The position numbers and the translations under genes were made by a program. 64,000 nt of DNA from Terriglobia bacterium. GTDB taxonomy: Bacteria; Acidobacteriota; Terriglobia; Bryobacterales; Bryobacteraceae. The notes beneath the pieces are model-generated. The model had not been told where the DNA came from. It was given only the letters and a program-made list of their open reading frames with translations, and did no database searches. The stretch spans positions 18,173-82,172 of the forward strand of contig JAIQFE010000030.1 in assembly GCA_020073445.1 (NCBI GenBank). Reading direction: 5' to 3'. Shown here one piece after another: positions 44,720 through 52,732 of this stretch (its first letter is position 1; each line of letters starts with the position of its first letter).

Positions 44720-45451
44720 ATGACAGCGTTTGCATTATCATCTGTCAAACCCGAGCGCGGCCTTGGAATGGAAGGATTCATCGCCAAGTGGTACGCGAAC
44801 CTGACGAAGAAAGCGCTTGACGATTTCAAATCTTTGGCCCGTCAGGTCTCGGAACAAATCCCACCCGAAGGCGACGTTTTAGAAGTAGCCCCCGGGCCGG
44901 GATACTTCGCCCTTGAGCTGGCGAAGCTCGGCAACTATCGGATCACCGGCCTGGACATCAGCAAGACATTCGTCGAAATCGCCCAGCGGAACGCCGCTCA
45001 GGCGAACGTCCAGGTGGACTTCCGCCAGGGAAACGCTTCGTGCATGCCCTTCCCGAACGATAGCTTCGACTTCCTGCTTTGCCGGGCCGCGTTCAAGAAT
45101 TTCGGAGCCCCGCTAGGCGCGCTCCGAGAGATGCACCGCGTCCTCAAGCCGGGCGGACGCGCTCTGATCATCGACCTGCGGAAAGACGCTTCCAATGAAT
45201 CCGTCGCGAAGGAAGTGGACGGGATGAAGCTGGGCGCCGTTAATCGCGTCCTCACCAAAGCGACGTTCCGGTTCATGCTGCTCAAGCGCGCCTACACGAA
45301 GAGCGATTTTGAGCAGATGGTCTCCGAGACTCATTTCGATAAGGTCGAAATTCGCGATAGCCTTACTCAGTTGGAGATCCTGCTTAGCAAGTCACCACAG
45401 TGTCTTGCAGAGCCGCTTGAGTTCGCGCGAAGTCGACCACCATTCGAATGA
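44720..45451 (+). CDS. Class I SAM-dependent methyltransferase (UbiE-like)
   Basis: 243 aa. Motif I is LEVAPGPGYFALELAKLG, followed by GLDISKTFVEIA and the motif IV region DSFDFLLCRAAFKNF; HRVLKPGGRALIIDLRKD is motif VI. The ATG at 44720 follows GAAAGGAAG at good spacing. The 3' end overlaps the convergent pseudogene by 68 bp. Methyl acceptor unknown. Confidence 0.88.
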   Translation: MTAFALSSVKPERGLGMEGFIAKWYANLTKKALDDFKSLARQVSEQIPPEGDVLEVAPGPGYFALELAKLGNYRITGLDISKTFVEIAQRNAAQANVQVDFRQGNASCMPFPNDSFDFLLCRAAFKNFGAPLGALREMHRVLKPGGRALIIDLRKDASNESVAKEVDGMKLGAVNRVLTKATFRFMLLKRAYTKSDFEQMVSETHFDKVEIRDSLTQLEILLSKSPQCLAEPLEFARSRPPFE

Positions 45452-46345
45452 AGTGCAGCTTGGCCACCGCCTTCCGGGGCAACACGAAAGGATAGAAATC
45501 GTGCAGGCCCATTCCGCGCGAAAGCTCGTTCAGCAATGCAGTCAGACGAGTCCAGGAATTCACGAACCGGAGGAATTCCGTTGCCTCGGCATCGGCTTGC
45601 TGGTAGAGCGGGTCTTTTGTAAACGGCTCGACGTCCAGATCTATGGCCGACTCAGGATCTAGGCCGAAGCTCAAAGCCGTATCGAACGTGTCCACCATGT
45701 GGAGATAGTGAGCCCACGTTTCCGCCCAATCTTCCCAGGGATGGGCGGATGCGTAAGGCGCTGACAAAAGACTCGCGCCAATCCGTCGCCGGGCCCTGCT
45801 GATAGTACGTTTGCAGAGCCTGCTTGTAATCCTCCCGCTCGTCACCAAATACCTTGCGGAACTCGTCAAGCCGGGGCGTGCCGGCGACCATTCGGTCCCT
45901 CGCGAACGGATTCGCAACGAGATGGGCGAGCCGTATCGAACGCTGCTAGGAAAGTGTCGTCCTCCGCTTCCTCGATATTCAGGGTGATGATCCCGTGGTC
46001 GTGGCCGGTCACGACTGGCGGACCAGTGCTAGCAACATCGATACTAAACGCCGTTTCGCGATGCTGATGCGCCGGTAGCATTCCGCGTCAGCGGGGTTCG
46101 AAAGATCCGGAATCGTGCGCTCCAACCGGCAGGATTTGCACAGAGTCTGCCCATCGTCCACCAGCCAATTGCAACCCGACGCCGTGGTCAGATTGGCGCA
46201 TCGACGCTGGTCTTCACCGGGATCCAAAGCCCTGAGAACGCCCGCGTTTGGCTCATATCCTAACGCGGCATCGCAACCCAGGCAGCGGCTGTTTCTGAAG
46301 AAAATAGGGCGGCCGCAGCGGCACGTGTGTAGGATCGTTGCATCA
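45384..46345 (-). pseudogene. Decayed putative zinc-binding peptidase (Peptidase_Mx-like)
   Basis: The N-terminal zinc ribbon (TCRCGRPIFF, RCLGCDAALGY) and CNWLVDDGQTLCKSCR, then VVTGHDHGIITLN, then WEDWAETWAHYLHMVDT and YPFVLP occur in order but in different frames. A one-base loss near 46022 and a one-base gain near 45754 shift the frame. The segment 45895-45951 reads as the family's RERIRNEMGEPYRTLLG on the + strand, so it is inverted, and the HExxH that should follow it is absent. The function is therefore lost. The start could not be found; the 46345 end is approximate. Confidence 0.8.
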
Positions 46346-46441
46346 CTTCCTAGTGAGCAAGTCGCGGACCATCAAGATCGCCTAGAGGAACAACAGTGCC
46401 CGCCTGCGATCGAAGCACATCGGGACTAGCTGGTCCCGCGA

Positions 46442-47770
46442 CTACTTCTTCACTGTCGCTTCGTAGGCCGACAATGTCGGTCCCGACGTGCCGCGCGGCA
46501 TCAGGCTCGGCCCCGACGGCTGGAACACTTTGCTCAAGTCGGTTTTGACGTCCACTACCAGGCCGAGGAAGCCCGACTGCATCTCGTCCCAGTTCTGATC
46601 GCCCCACAGGATCGTCTTGCCTGGATCGGGATTGAACTTGTTGTTCGCCGAGTTATCGTAGTGCGCGATACTCAGGATCCGTGTGCCCCTGGGAACAGGC
46701 AGCGGCTTGGCGAGCTCGTAACCTATCTGCCAGTCGAAATTCCATTTCCCCTTGAAGACGGTTTCCTTTTCGCCCGTCGGATACGTCACGCGAACCTCGT
46801 AATCCTTGCCGCGCAAGTGCATGTGCGGCTGGATGTAGACCAGCTTGGCGTTATCCACGCCCACCGTCACTTCACTGACCACTTCCGCGTTACTGTCGCC
46901 CGCAGGAATCGCCAGGTTGAACGCCGCGGGCGTTCCCGGCGACATCCAGTACCGGTTCTTCGGAGGAACCTTCGCGAACACCAATCCGACCTTCGACCGG
47001 TCCGTTTGCGGCGTCCCGACCGACGTGTAATGGATGTTGAACACGATGTCCGAGCCCTTCGGGATGAACTTCGCCGAGCCGTCTACGTCGAAGCTCTGCG
47101 CGCCCAGCCCGGGATTATACTTGCCCAGCAGATCCGTGCCGTCCTTTGCGCCGCCCATTGCTTCGGATCCTTCTTCGTACGCTTCTCCCGGAACCGCCGA
47201 GGCAAGCCATGTCGAACTCGGTGGCCGTACGATCGCCCGCATGTGGTGAACCACCTTCGCGTTCCCTGGACGCATCTCCGCTGCCACAACCCACTTGTCT
47301 TCGTCGAAGTGGGCCTTCACCAGGATGTTCTGGTAGTTGATGGTGCCCGTCGCCTTCACCTGGAAGTCCTTGGGCATTTCAATGATCATGTCCGGCTTGA
47401 TGTTCCAGCCGTCCTGGAATTTGAGAGGGGGAGGTGCGTCCTTTAGGTTGCCCTCCGGCGCCCCCGCATCCACCCAGCCCGAAATAGTGGCGAGCTCTGC
47501 GGCGCTGAGCCGACGATCGTTGGCAAAGTGGCCGTACTTCGGGTCCGCGAACCACGGCGGCATCTTCTCGCTGACAACGGCTGCCTTCATCGACTTGGCC
47601 CACGGCCGCGCTTCCGTGTAACTCAGCAGCGACATCGGCGCGATCTCGCCGGGCCTGTGGCACCCCTGGCAGTGCTTCTGGAGGATCGGAAGAACGTCTT
47701 TGTTAAACGTCGGAGTCGCGGCCAACGCCGCCACCCCCATCAACAGCCCGGCTACGGTCACACGAAACAT
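46442..47770 (-). CDS. Exported cytochrome c fused to Cu-type monooxygenase-like domain
   Basis: 442 aa. After a signal peptide (VAGLLMGVAALAA), CQGCH at about residue 35 is a single c-type heme site. The following region contains VHHMRAIVRP, VFNIHYTSVGTP and IQPHMHLRGKDY, in which the His residues recall copper type II, ascorbate-dependent monooxygenases. The C-terminus ends with NWDEMQSGFLGLV. It is a periplasmic redox protein of a kind common in Acidobacteriota; the substrate is unknown. The 3' neighbour is the pseudogene, the 5' neighbour the divergent PadR gene. Confidence 0.83.
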   Translation of the reverse strand: MFRVTVAGLLMGVAALAATPTFNKDVLPILQKHCQGCHRPGEIAPMSLLSYTEARPWAKSMKAAVVSEKMPPWFADPKYGHFANDRRLSAAELATISGWVDAGAPEGNLKDAPPPLKFQDGWNIKPDMIIEMPKDFQVKATGTINYQNILVKAHFDEDKWVVAAEMRPGNAKVVHHMRAIVRPPSSTWLASAVPGEAYEEGSEAMGGAKDGTDLLGKYNPGLGAQSFDVDGSAKFIPKGSDIVFNIHYTSVGTPQTDRSKVGLVFAKVPPKNRYWMSPGTPAAFNLAIPAGDSNAEVVSEVTVGVDNAKLVYIQPHMHLRGKDYEVRVTYPTGEKETVFKGKWNFDWQIGYELAKPLPVPRGTRILSIAHYDNSANNKFNPDPGKTILWGDQNWDEMQSGFLGLVVDVKTDLSKVFQPSGPSLMPRGTSGPTLSAYEATVKK

Positions 47771-47839
47771 TCCGGAACCTCCCCACTCAATTTATAACAA
47801 TTGCGTTCATCGCGTTCATTTGACATCCGGCGTCTGAAC

Positions 47840-47857
47840 TACTACACTGCAGTAGTA
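47840..47857. promoter_or_regulatory. Probable PadR operator
   Basis: TACTAC-ACTGCA-GTAGTA is a perfect 6-bp inverted repeat with a 6-base spacer, ending on the base before the padR ATG. A dyad of this shape overlapping the regulator's own start region fits autoregulation. Whether it serves the divergent cytochrome gene as well cannot be told. Confidence 0.6.
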
Positions 47858-48199
47858 ATGGATAAGAGCCGTCTTCTCGGCGGATTCGAGAACTTATTGC
47901 TTCTGGTGATTCTCCGGCTCGACGATCGCGCCTATGGAGTCGCCATCCGTCAGGAGCTGCTCGATCAAGCGCAAAAAGATGTCGCCATCGGCGCGATTTA
48001 CACCGGTCTCGACCGGCTGGAGCAGAAAGGGTTCGTAAAGTCTTGGACTGGCGAGCCGACTCCCGAGCGCGGCGGGAGAGCCAAGAAATTCTACCGCGTC
48101 ACGGCCCAAGGGAAGAAAGCGCTTCAAGAAACCCATCGCGCGATTCATCGGCTGTCCACGGGCCTCGAAGGGAGCCTCACCGCATGTCTGAGCTTCTGA
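47858..48199 (+). CDS. PadR-family transcriptional regulator
   Basis: 113 aa. The winged helix is seen in ENLLLLVILRLDDRAYG, YTGLDRLEQKGFV and GGRAKKFYRVTAQGKKAL. ATG 47858 follows the inverted repeat directly; an earlier in-frame start at 47801 would include the operator. In Acidobacteriota such regulators usually precede ADOP-type permeases. Here the next gene, overlapping by 16 bases, encodes only a permease-prefix type protein. Confidence 0.88.
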   Translation: MDKSRLLGGFENLLLLVILRLDDRAYGVAIRQELLDQAQKDVAIGAIYTGLDRLEQKGFVKSWTGEPTPERGGRAKKFYRVTAQGKKALQETHRAIHRLSTGLEGSLTACLSF

Positions 48200-48825
48200 A
48201 ACCACCCGCCGTTCCTGCGGCGATCTTGAACTTCTTCGCAAGCCAGCCGGATTTCCCCGCGGTTGCCGGCGACATCAGTGAAGAGTTTCACCAGCGCGCG
48301 CAGAAATCGGGCGCGAAAGCGGCTAAGCGCTGGTATTGGCGCGAGGCATTTCGTAATGCATTGGCGCTCACTCGGCGCGAGCTCTTGCAAACACCAGCTC
48401 GTACTACGCTCATCGCGGTGAGCTGTTTTCTTGCGGTCAACATCGTGACGGACTGGTTCTTGATGCTCGGACTCGTGTCTGGGCGGAGCCCGTGGGACGT
48501 CTTTGCGACCCAGCTCCTGTTCCTGCTCGCAACCGGATTAACTGGGGGGAAATTGCTTCCGCGACGCGAGTGGGCACTGGCGTTAACGTTTACCGCTCTT
48601 TCGATTTGCATCGCCGGAGGCCTGAGATGGGTTTTCCCGGTGCTCAGGATTCATTTCTCCGCGGCTCAATTGGCAGCTGTGGTTTTGGGGAGTGGACTGC
48701 GCCAAGGCGCGTTTTGGCTGGGCTGTCTTTGGATCCGCATTCATCCACGTTCATTCGCGGTTATTTCAATAGCCCCAAGCACTCCTCGATCGTCTGCGCC
48801 GCGAAATCCGCCTGATCCTGATTGA
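48184..48825 (+). CDS. Permease-prefix domain membrane protein
   Basis: 213 aa. The first 45 residues (PPAVPAAILNFFASQPDFP, then AVAGDISEEFHQRA) resemble the permease prefix domain 2 found at the N-terminus of some ADOP permeases. Instead of MacB/FtsX domains it has about four membrane spans (about 75-95, 110-125, 135-155, 165-185). The ATG at 48184 overlaps padR. The last 65 bases overlap the aminotransferase gene in reverse, and the C-terminus there (SFAVISIAPSTPRSS) has no family support. It could be a truncated remnant or a small sensor. Confidence 0.65.
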   Translation: MSELLKPPAVPAAILNFFASQPDFPAVAGDISEEFHQRAQKSGAKAAKRWYWREAFRNALALTRRELLQTPARTTLIAVSCFLAVNIVTDWFLMLGLVSGRSPWDVFATQLLFLLATGLTGGKLLPRREWALALTFTALSICIAGGLRWVFPVLRIHFSAAQLAAVVLGSGLRQGAFWLGCLWIRIHPRSFAVISIAPSTPRSSAPRNPPDPD

Positions 48826-50098
48826 TGACCAGCGGCGGGCACAGCCGGATCGTGTTCGGACCCGCCCCCAGCACCAGCAGCCCCCGCTCGAAGCACATCT
48901 GGACCACCTTGTCCCGCAAATCCGACGCGCGTTCCTTCGTCTTTTGATCCCGCACCAGCTCGATCCCGATCATCAGTCCCAGCCCGCGTACGTCTCCGAC
49001 GATCGGGATGCGTTGCGGTAAATCACGCAGTTGGTCCATGAGATGCGCGCCAACGCGCTCGGCGTTCGCCACCAGCTCCTGCTCCAGCAGTTCGATGGTC
49101 GCCAGCGAAGCCGCCACCGCCACCGGATTTCCGCCGAACGTCGACGCATGCGCCCCCGGCTTCCACGTCATCAGCTCAGCCCTCGCCACCATCGCTCCCA
49201 GCGGCATCCCGCTGGCGATCCCTTTTGCCAACGCGAGGATATCGGGCTGTAGACCAAAGTGCTCGCTCGCGAACATCTTGCCGGTCCGGCCCATGCCGCA
49301 CTGCACCTCGTCCACAGCCAGGAGGATCCCGTGCTTATCCGCCAGTTTCCGCAGCTCGTCGAAGAATTTGCGCGGTGGCACCACATAACCGCCTTCCCCT
49401 TGTATCGGTTCGACGAAAATCGCAGCCACTTCTTGCGCCGGCACCGTGGTGCGAAACAACTCCGTCTCGATCGCCTGGACGCATTCCACGCCGCACGAAT
49501 CCGGGGTTTTCCCATAGGCGCAGCGGTAGCAATAGGCGTACGGCATATGGTGCACGCCCGGCATCACCGGGAAAAACCCCTTTTTCTGCACGCTCTTGCT
49601 GGCCGTCAGCGCCAGCGATCCCATGGTTCTGCCGTGAAACGCCCCCACGAACGCCACGAACTGTCCCCGCCCCGTGTGGTATCGAGCCAGCTTGATGGCC
49701 GCCTCAATCGCTTCGGTCCCTGAATTGCCAAAGTAAACGCGTCGTGCCCCACTTACACCAAGCGATCCTCCAGTCGAAACCAGCGCCGCCAGCTTCTCAG
49801 CCAGCTGTACCATGTTCTCGTAGTAGAAGTCGGTCCCAGACATGTGGATCAGCTTGGCAGCCTGCTCCTGGATCGCCTTTACGACCTTGGGGTGGCAGTG
49901 GCCCGTGGCCACTACGGCGATGCCGGCGGCGAAGTCCAGGAAGCGGTTCCCGTCTGGGTCTTCCACAATGGCTCCCTCGCCCCGCGCGGCGACTAGCGGA
50001 TAAGACCTTGTATAAGAAGGAGATATCACGTGATCGTCGCGATCGATAATGGCCTTGGCCTTAGGCCCTGGCAGGGACGTCATGAGCTTTGGCAGCAT
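48761..50098 (-). CDS. Class III aminotransferase (GABA/ornithine-type)
   Basis: 445 aa cytosolic PLP enzyme. FLDFAAGIAVVATGHCHP, VYFGNSGTEAIEAAIKLAR, AFHGRTMGSLALT, VDEVQCGMGRTGKMF and the PLP lysine in ALAKGIASG are all present; TFGGNPVAVAAS follows. CYRCAYG and CGVECV give a cysteine-rich insertion. ATG 50098 follows AAGGAG at good spacing. GABA transaminase or acetylornithine-like activity is likely, but which one is unknown. It is divergent from clpB. Confidence 0.88.
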   Translation of the reverse strand: MLPKLMTSLPGPKAKAIIDRDDHVISPSYTRSYPLVAARGEGAIVEDPDGNRFLDFAAGIAVVATGHCHPKVVKAIQEQAAKLIHMSGTDFYYENMVQLAEKLAALVSTGGSLGVSGARRVYFGNSGTEAIEAAIKLARYHTGRGQFVAFVGAFHGRTMGSLALTASKSVQKKGFFPVMPGVHHMPYAYCYRCAYGKTPDSCGVECVQAIETELFRTTVPAQEVAAIFVEPIQGEGGYVVPPRKFFDELRKLADKHGILLAVDEVQCGMGRTGKMFASEHFGLQPDILALAKGIASGMPLGAMVARAELMTWKPGAHASTFGGNPVAVAASLATIELLEQELVANAERVGAHLMDQLRDLPQRIPIVGDVRGLGLMIGIELVRDQKTKERASDLRDKVVQMCFERGLLVLGAGPNTIRLCPPLVINQDQADFAAQTIEECLGLLK

Positions 50099-50155
50099 CG
50101 TTTTAGCTCCTTCTGCATCCAACTAGCTATAGTTGATAAGATGGCACTAAGATTA

Positions 50156-50185
50156 TTGCACAGCGCTAGGCTAACATGCTATAGT
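50156..50185 (+). promoter_or_regulatory. Predicted clpB-lon promoter
   Basis: TTGCAC (50156-50161) and TATAGT (50180-50185) are separated by 18 bases, and the transcript would start about 16 bases before the clpB ATG. GCTATAGTTG occurs twice, at 50126-50135 and 50178-50187, as a direct repeat overlapping the -10. No CIRCE repeat and no clear sigma32-type box was seen. Confidence 0.4.
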
Positions 50186-50207
50186 TGCTTCAAGAGGACG
50201 GCACGTT

Positions 50208-52730
50208 ATGGATTTTAACCGCTTTACGGAAAAACTCCAGGAAGGATTCCGCACAGCGCAGTCCGTGGCCGCAGGCCGCGGCAACCAGCAGATTGATGTC
50301 GAGCATCTCCTTCTTGCTCTGCTTGAGCAGCAAGGCGGTCTCGCACAGTCGATTCTTGCCCGGGCGGACATCAAGCTGGAAGACGTTCATAGGCGTCTGA
50401 TCCAGGAACTCGACAAGATCCCCAAGGTCTCCGGCTCAGGTGCGGGCATGGACCAGATCTACGTTACCGCCCGCCTGCAAAAGCTGATGACGGCCGCGGA
50501 GAGCGAAGCCAAGCGGCTCAAAGACGAGTACATCTCCATCGAGCACGTCATCCTGGCTGCTACCGACGAAAAAGTTTTCAAGGATCTCGGCATCACCCGC
50601 GACCGCCTGATGCGCGTGCTCCAGGAAGTCCGCGGATCGCAGCGTGTCACCACACAGAATCCCGAAGCCACCTACGAAGCTCTCGAGAAGTACGGCCGCG
50701 ATCTGACCAAAGCCGCCGCGCAGAACAAGCTCGATCCCGTCATCGGGCGCGACGAAGAAATCCGGCGCGTGATCCAGGTCCTCTCCCGGCGCACCAAGAA
50801 CAATCCGGTGCTCATCGGCGAACCCGGAGTCGGCAAAACCGCCATTGTGGAAGGCCTCGCCCAGCGCATCATCCGCGGCGATGTCCCTGAAGGCCTGAAA
50901 GATAAGAAAGTAGTCTCGCTCGACATGGGCGCGCTCATCGCCGGCGCCAAATTCCGCGGCGAATTCGAAGAGCGCCTCAAAGCTGTCCTCAAGGAAGTGC
51001 AGTCGGCCGAGGGCAAGATTATCCTCTTCATCGACGAACTGCACACCGTGGTCGGCGCAGGCAAGGCCGAAGGCTCCATGGATGCGGGCAACCTGCTGAA
51101 GCCCATGCTGGCTCGCGGCGAGCTGCACTGCATCGGCGCGACCACGCTCGACGAATACCGCAAGAACATCGAAAAGGACGCGGCTCTGGAACGCCGTTTC
51201 CAGACCGTTCTGGTCGATCAGCCGTCGGTCGAAGACACGATTTCGATCCTCCGCGGCCTCCGAGAGCGCTACGAAGTCCATCACGGCGTCCGCATCAAGG
51301 ATTCGAGCCTGGTGGCCGCCGCCATCCTCAGTAATCGCTATATTTCCGACCGCTTCCTGCCAGACAAGGCCATCGATCTGGTCGATGAAGCCGCAGCCAA
51401 GCTCCGCACCGAGATCGACTCGATGCCGGCCGAGCTCGATGAGGCCACCCGCCGCCAGATGCAGCTCGAAATCGAGCGGGAAGCGCTCAAGAAGGAATCC
51501 GACGCGGCCTCGCGCGAACGCTTGGCCAAGATCGACAAAGAAGTGGGCGAACTCAAAACTTCCACGGCGACCCTTAGGGCCCAGTGGCAAGCCGATCAGG
51601 AAGCCCTCAAGAAACAGCGCGAGATCCGAGCCCAAATCGATCACGTCAAGACCGAAGTCGAGCAGGCCGAACGCGCCTACGATCTCAACAAGGCCGCCGA
51701 ACTCAAGTACGGCAAGCTCACCGGCCTCGAAAAGGAACTGGAGAAGCAGTCCCACGTTCCCACACTTCTCAAAGAGGAAGTCGACGAGGAAGATATCGCC
51801 CAAGTGGTCAGTCGCTGGACCGGCATTCCTCTGTCGAAGCTCCTCGAAGGAGAGGTCCAGAAGCTTCTGCACCTCCCCGACGAACTGCACAAGCGCGTGG
51901 TCGGCCAGGACGAAGCCGTCGAAGCCGTGGCGGACGCAGTGATGCGCGCTCGCGGTGGTCTGAAGGACCCTAAGCGCCCCATCGGCAGCTTCATTTTCCT
52001 GGGACCCACCGGCGTCGGCAAAACCGAGCTGGCTCGCGCGCTCGCCCAATACCTGTTCGATGACGAACGCTCCCTGATCCGCATCGACATGTCGGAATAT
52101 CAGGAAAAGCACACGGTTTCGCGCCTGGTCGGCGCGCCTCCCGGATACATCGGCTACGAAGAAGGCGGCCAGCTGACCGAAGCCGTTCGCCGTCGGCCCT
52201 ATTGCGTGATTCTGCTGGACGAAATCGAGAAAGCTCACAGCGATGTGTTCCACGTCCTGTTGCAGCTGCTCGACGACGGACGGCTGACCGATGGCCAGGG
52301 ACGCACGGTGGACTTTAAGAACACCATCGTGATCATGACCTCGAACGCGCAGCAGGAAGATTTACCGCGCCTGTTCCGGCCCGAGTTCCTGAATCGCGTC
52401 GATGAAGTCATCAACTTCCACCGCTTGACGCAAGACGAACTGAAGAAGATCGTCGACATCCAGCTGGAAACGCTGCGGGTGCGCCTGGAAGAGCGCCATA
52501 TCGATCTGCAGCTTACCGATGCGGCCCGAGCGCATCTGGTCACCGTGGGTTACGACCCTGCTTATGGCGCGCGTCCTCTGAAACGCGCCATTCAGAAAGA
52601 AGTCGAGACGCCGCTGGCTCGCATGCTGGTGGCAGGTGAGATTCGCGACGGAAAGAAAGTGCTCTTGGACTTCCGCAAGGATGAACTCGTGTTCGAAGTC
52701 GAGTCCCCCAAGGCAGTCCGAGCATCATAA
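50208..52730 (+). CDS. clpB: ClpB disaggregase chaperone
   Basis: 840 aa Hsp100 ATPase that extracts polypeptides from aggregates with DnaK. The double Clp N-domain (1-150), NBD1 ([13 protein letters not shown]), coiled-coil M-domain (about 405-525) and NBD2 ([14 protein letters not shown], then [14 protein letters not shown]) are all present. The segment after sensor 1 in NBD2 reads [17 protein letters not shown], about 20 residues shorter than in E. coli ClpB. The C-terminal domain [16 protein letters not shown] is intact. lon follows after 2 bases. Confidence 0.95.
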   Translation: MDFNRFTEKLQEGFRTAQSVAAGRGNQQIDVEHLLLALLEQQGGLAQSILARADIKLEDVHRRLIQELDKIPKVSGSGAGMDQIYVTARLQKLMTAAESEAKRLKDEYISIEHVILAATDEKVFKDLGITRDRLMRVLQEVRGSQRVTTQNPEATYEALEKYGRDLTKAAAQNKLDPVIGRDEEIRRVIQVLSRRTKNNPVLIGEPGVGKTAIVEGLAQRIIRGDVPEGLKDKKVVSLDMGALIAGAKFRGEFEERLKAVLKEVQSAEGKIILFIDELHTVVGAGKAEGSMDAGNLLKPMLARGELHCIGATTLDEYRKNIEKDAALERRFQTVLVDQPSVEDTISILRGLRERYEVHHGVRIKDSSLVAAAILSNRYISDRFLPDKAIDLVDEAAAKLRTEIDSMPAELDEATRRQMQLEIEREALKKESDAASRERLAKIDKEVGELKTSTATLRAQWQADQEALKKQREIRAQIDHVKTEVEQAERAYDLNKAAELKYGKLTGLEKELEKQSHVPTLLKEEVDEEDIAQVVSRWTGIPLSKLLEGEVQKLLHLPDELHKRVVGQDEAVEAVADAVMRARGGLKDPKRPIGSFIFLGPTGVGKTELARALAQYLFDDERSLIRIDMSEYQEKHTVSRLVGAPPGYIGYEEGGQLTEAVRRRPYCVILLDEIEKAHSDVFHVLLQLLDDGRLTDGQGRTVDFKNTIVIMTSNAQQEDLPRLFRPEFLNRVDEVINFHRLTQDELKKIVDIQLETLRVRLEERHIDLQLTDAARAHLVTVGYDPAYGARPLKRAIQKEVETPLARMLVAGEIRDGKKVLLDFRKDELVFEVESPKAVRAS

Positions 52731-52732
52731 AC

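Noticed and set aside
45652..46227. Several short minus-strand frames as separate small genes
   Set aside because: Their order and content match pieces of one zinc-peptidase gene, so they are frames of a pseudogene.
50436..52253. 605-codon minus-strand frame opposite clpB
   Set aside because: Classic antisense open frame of a codon-biased gene; no domain and no start context.
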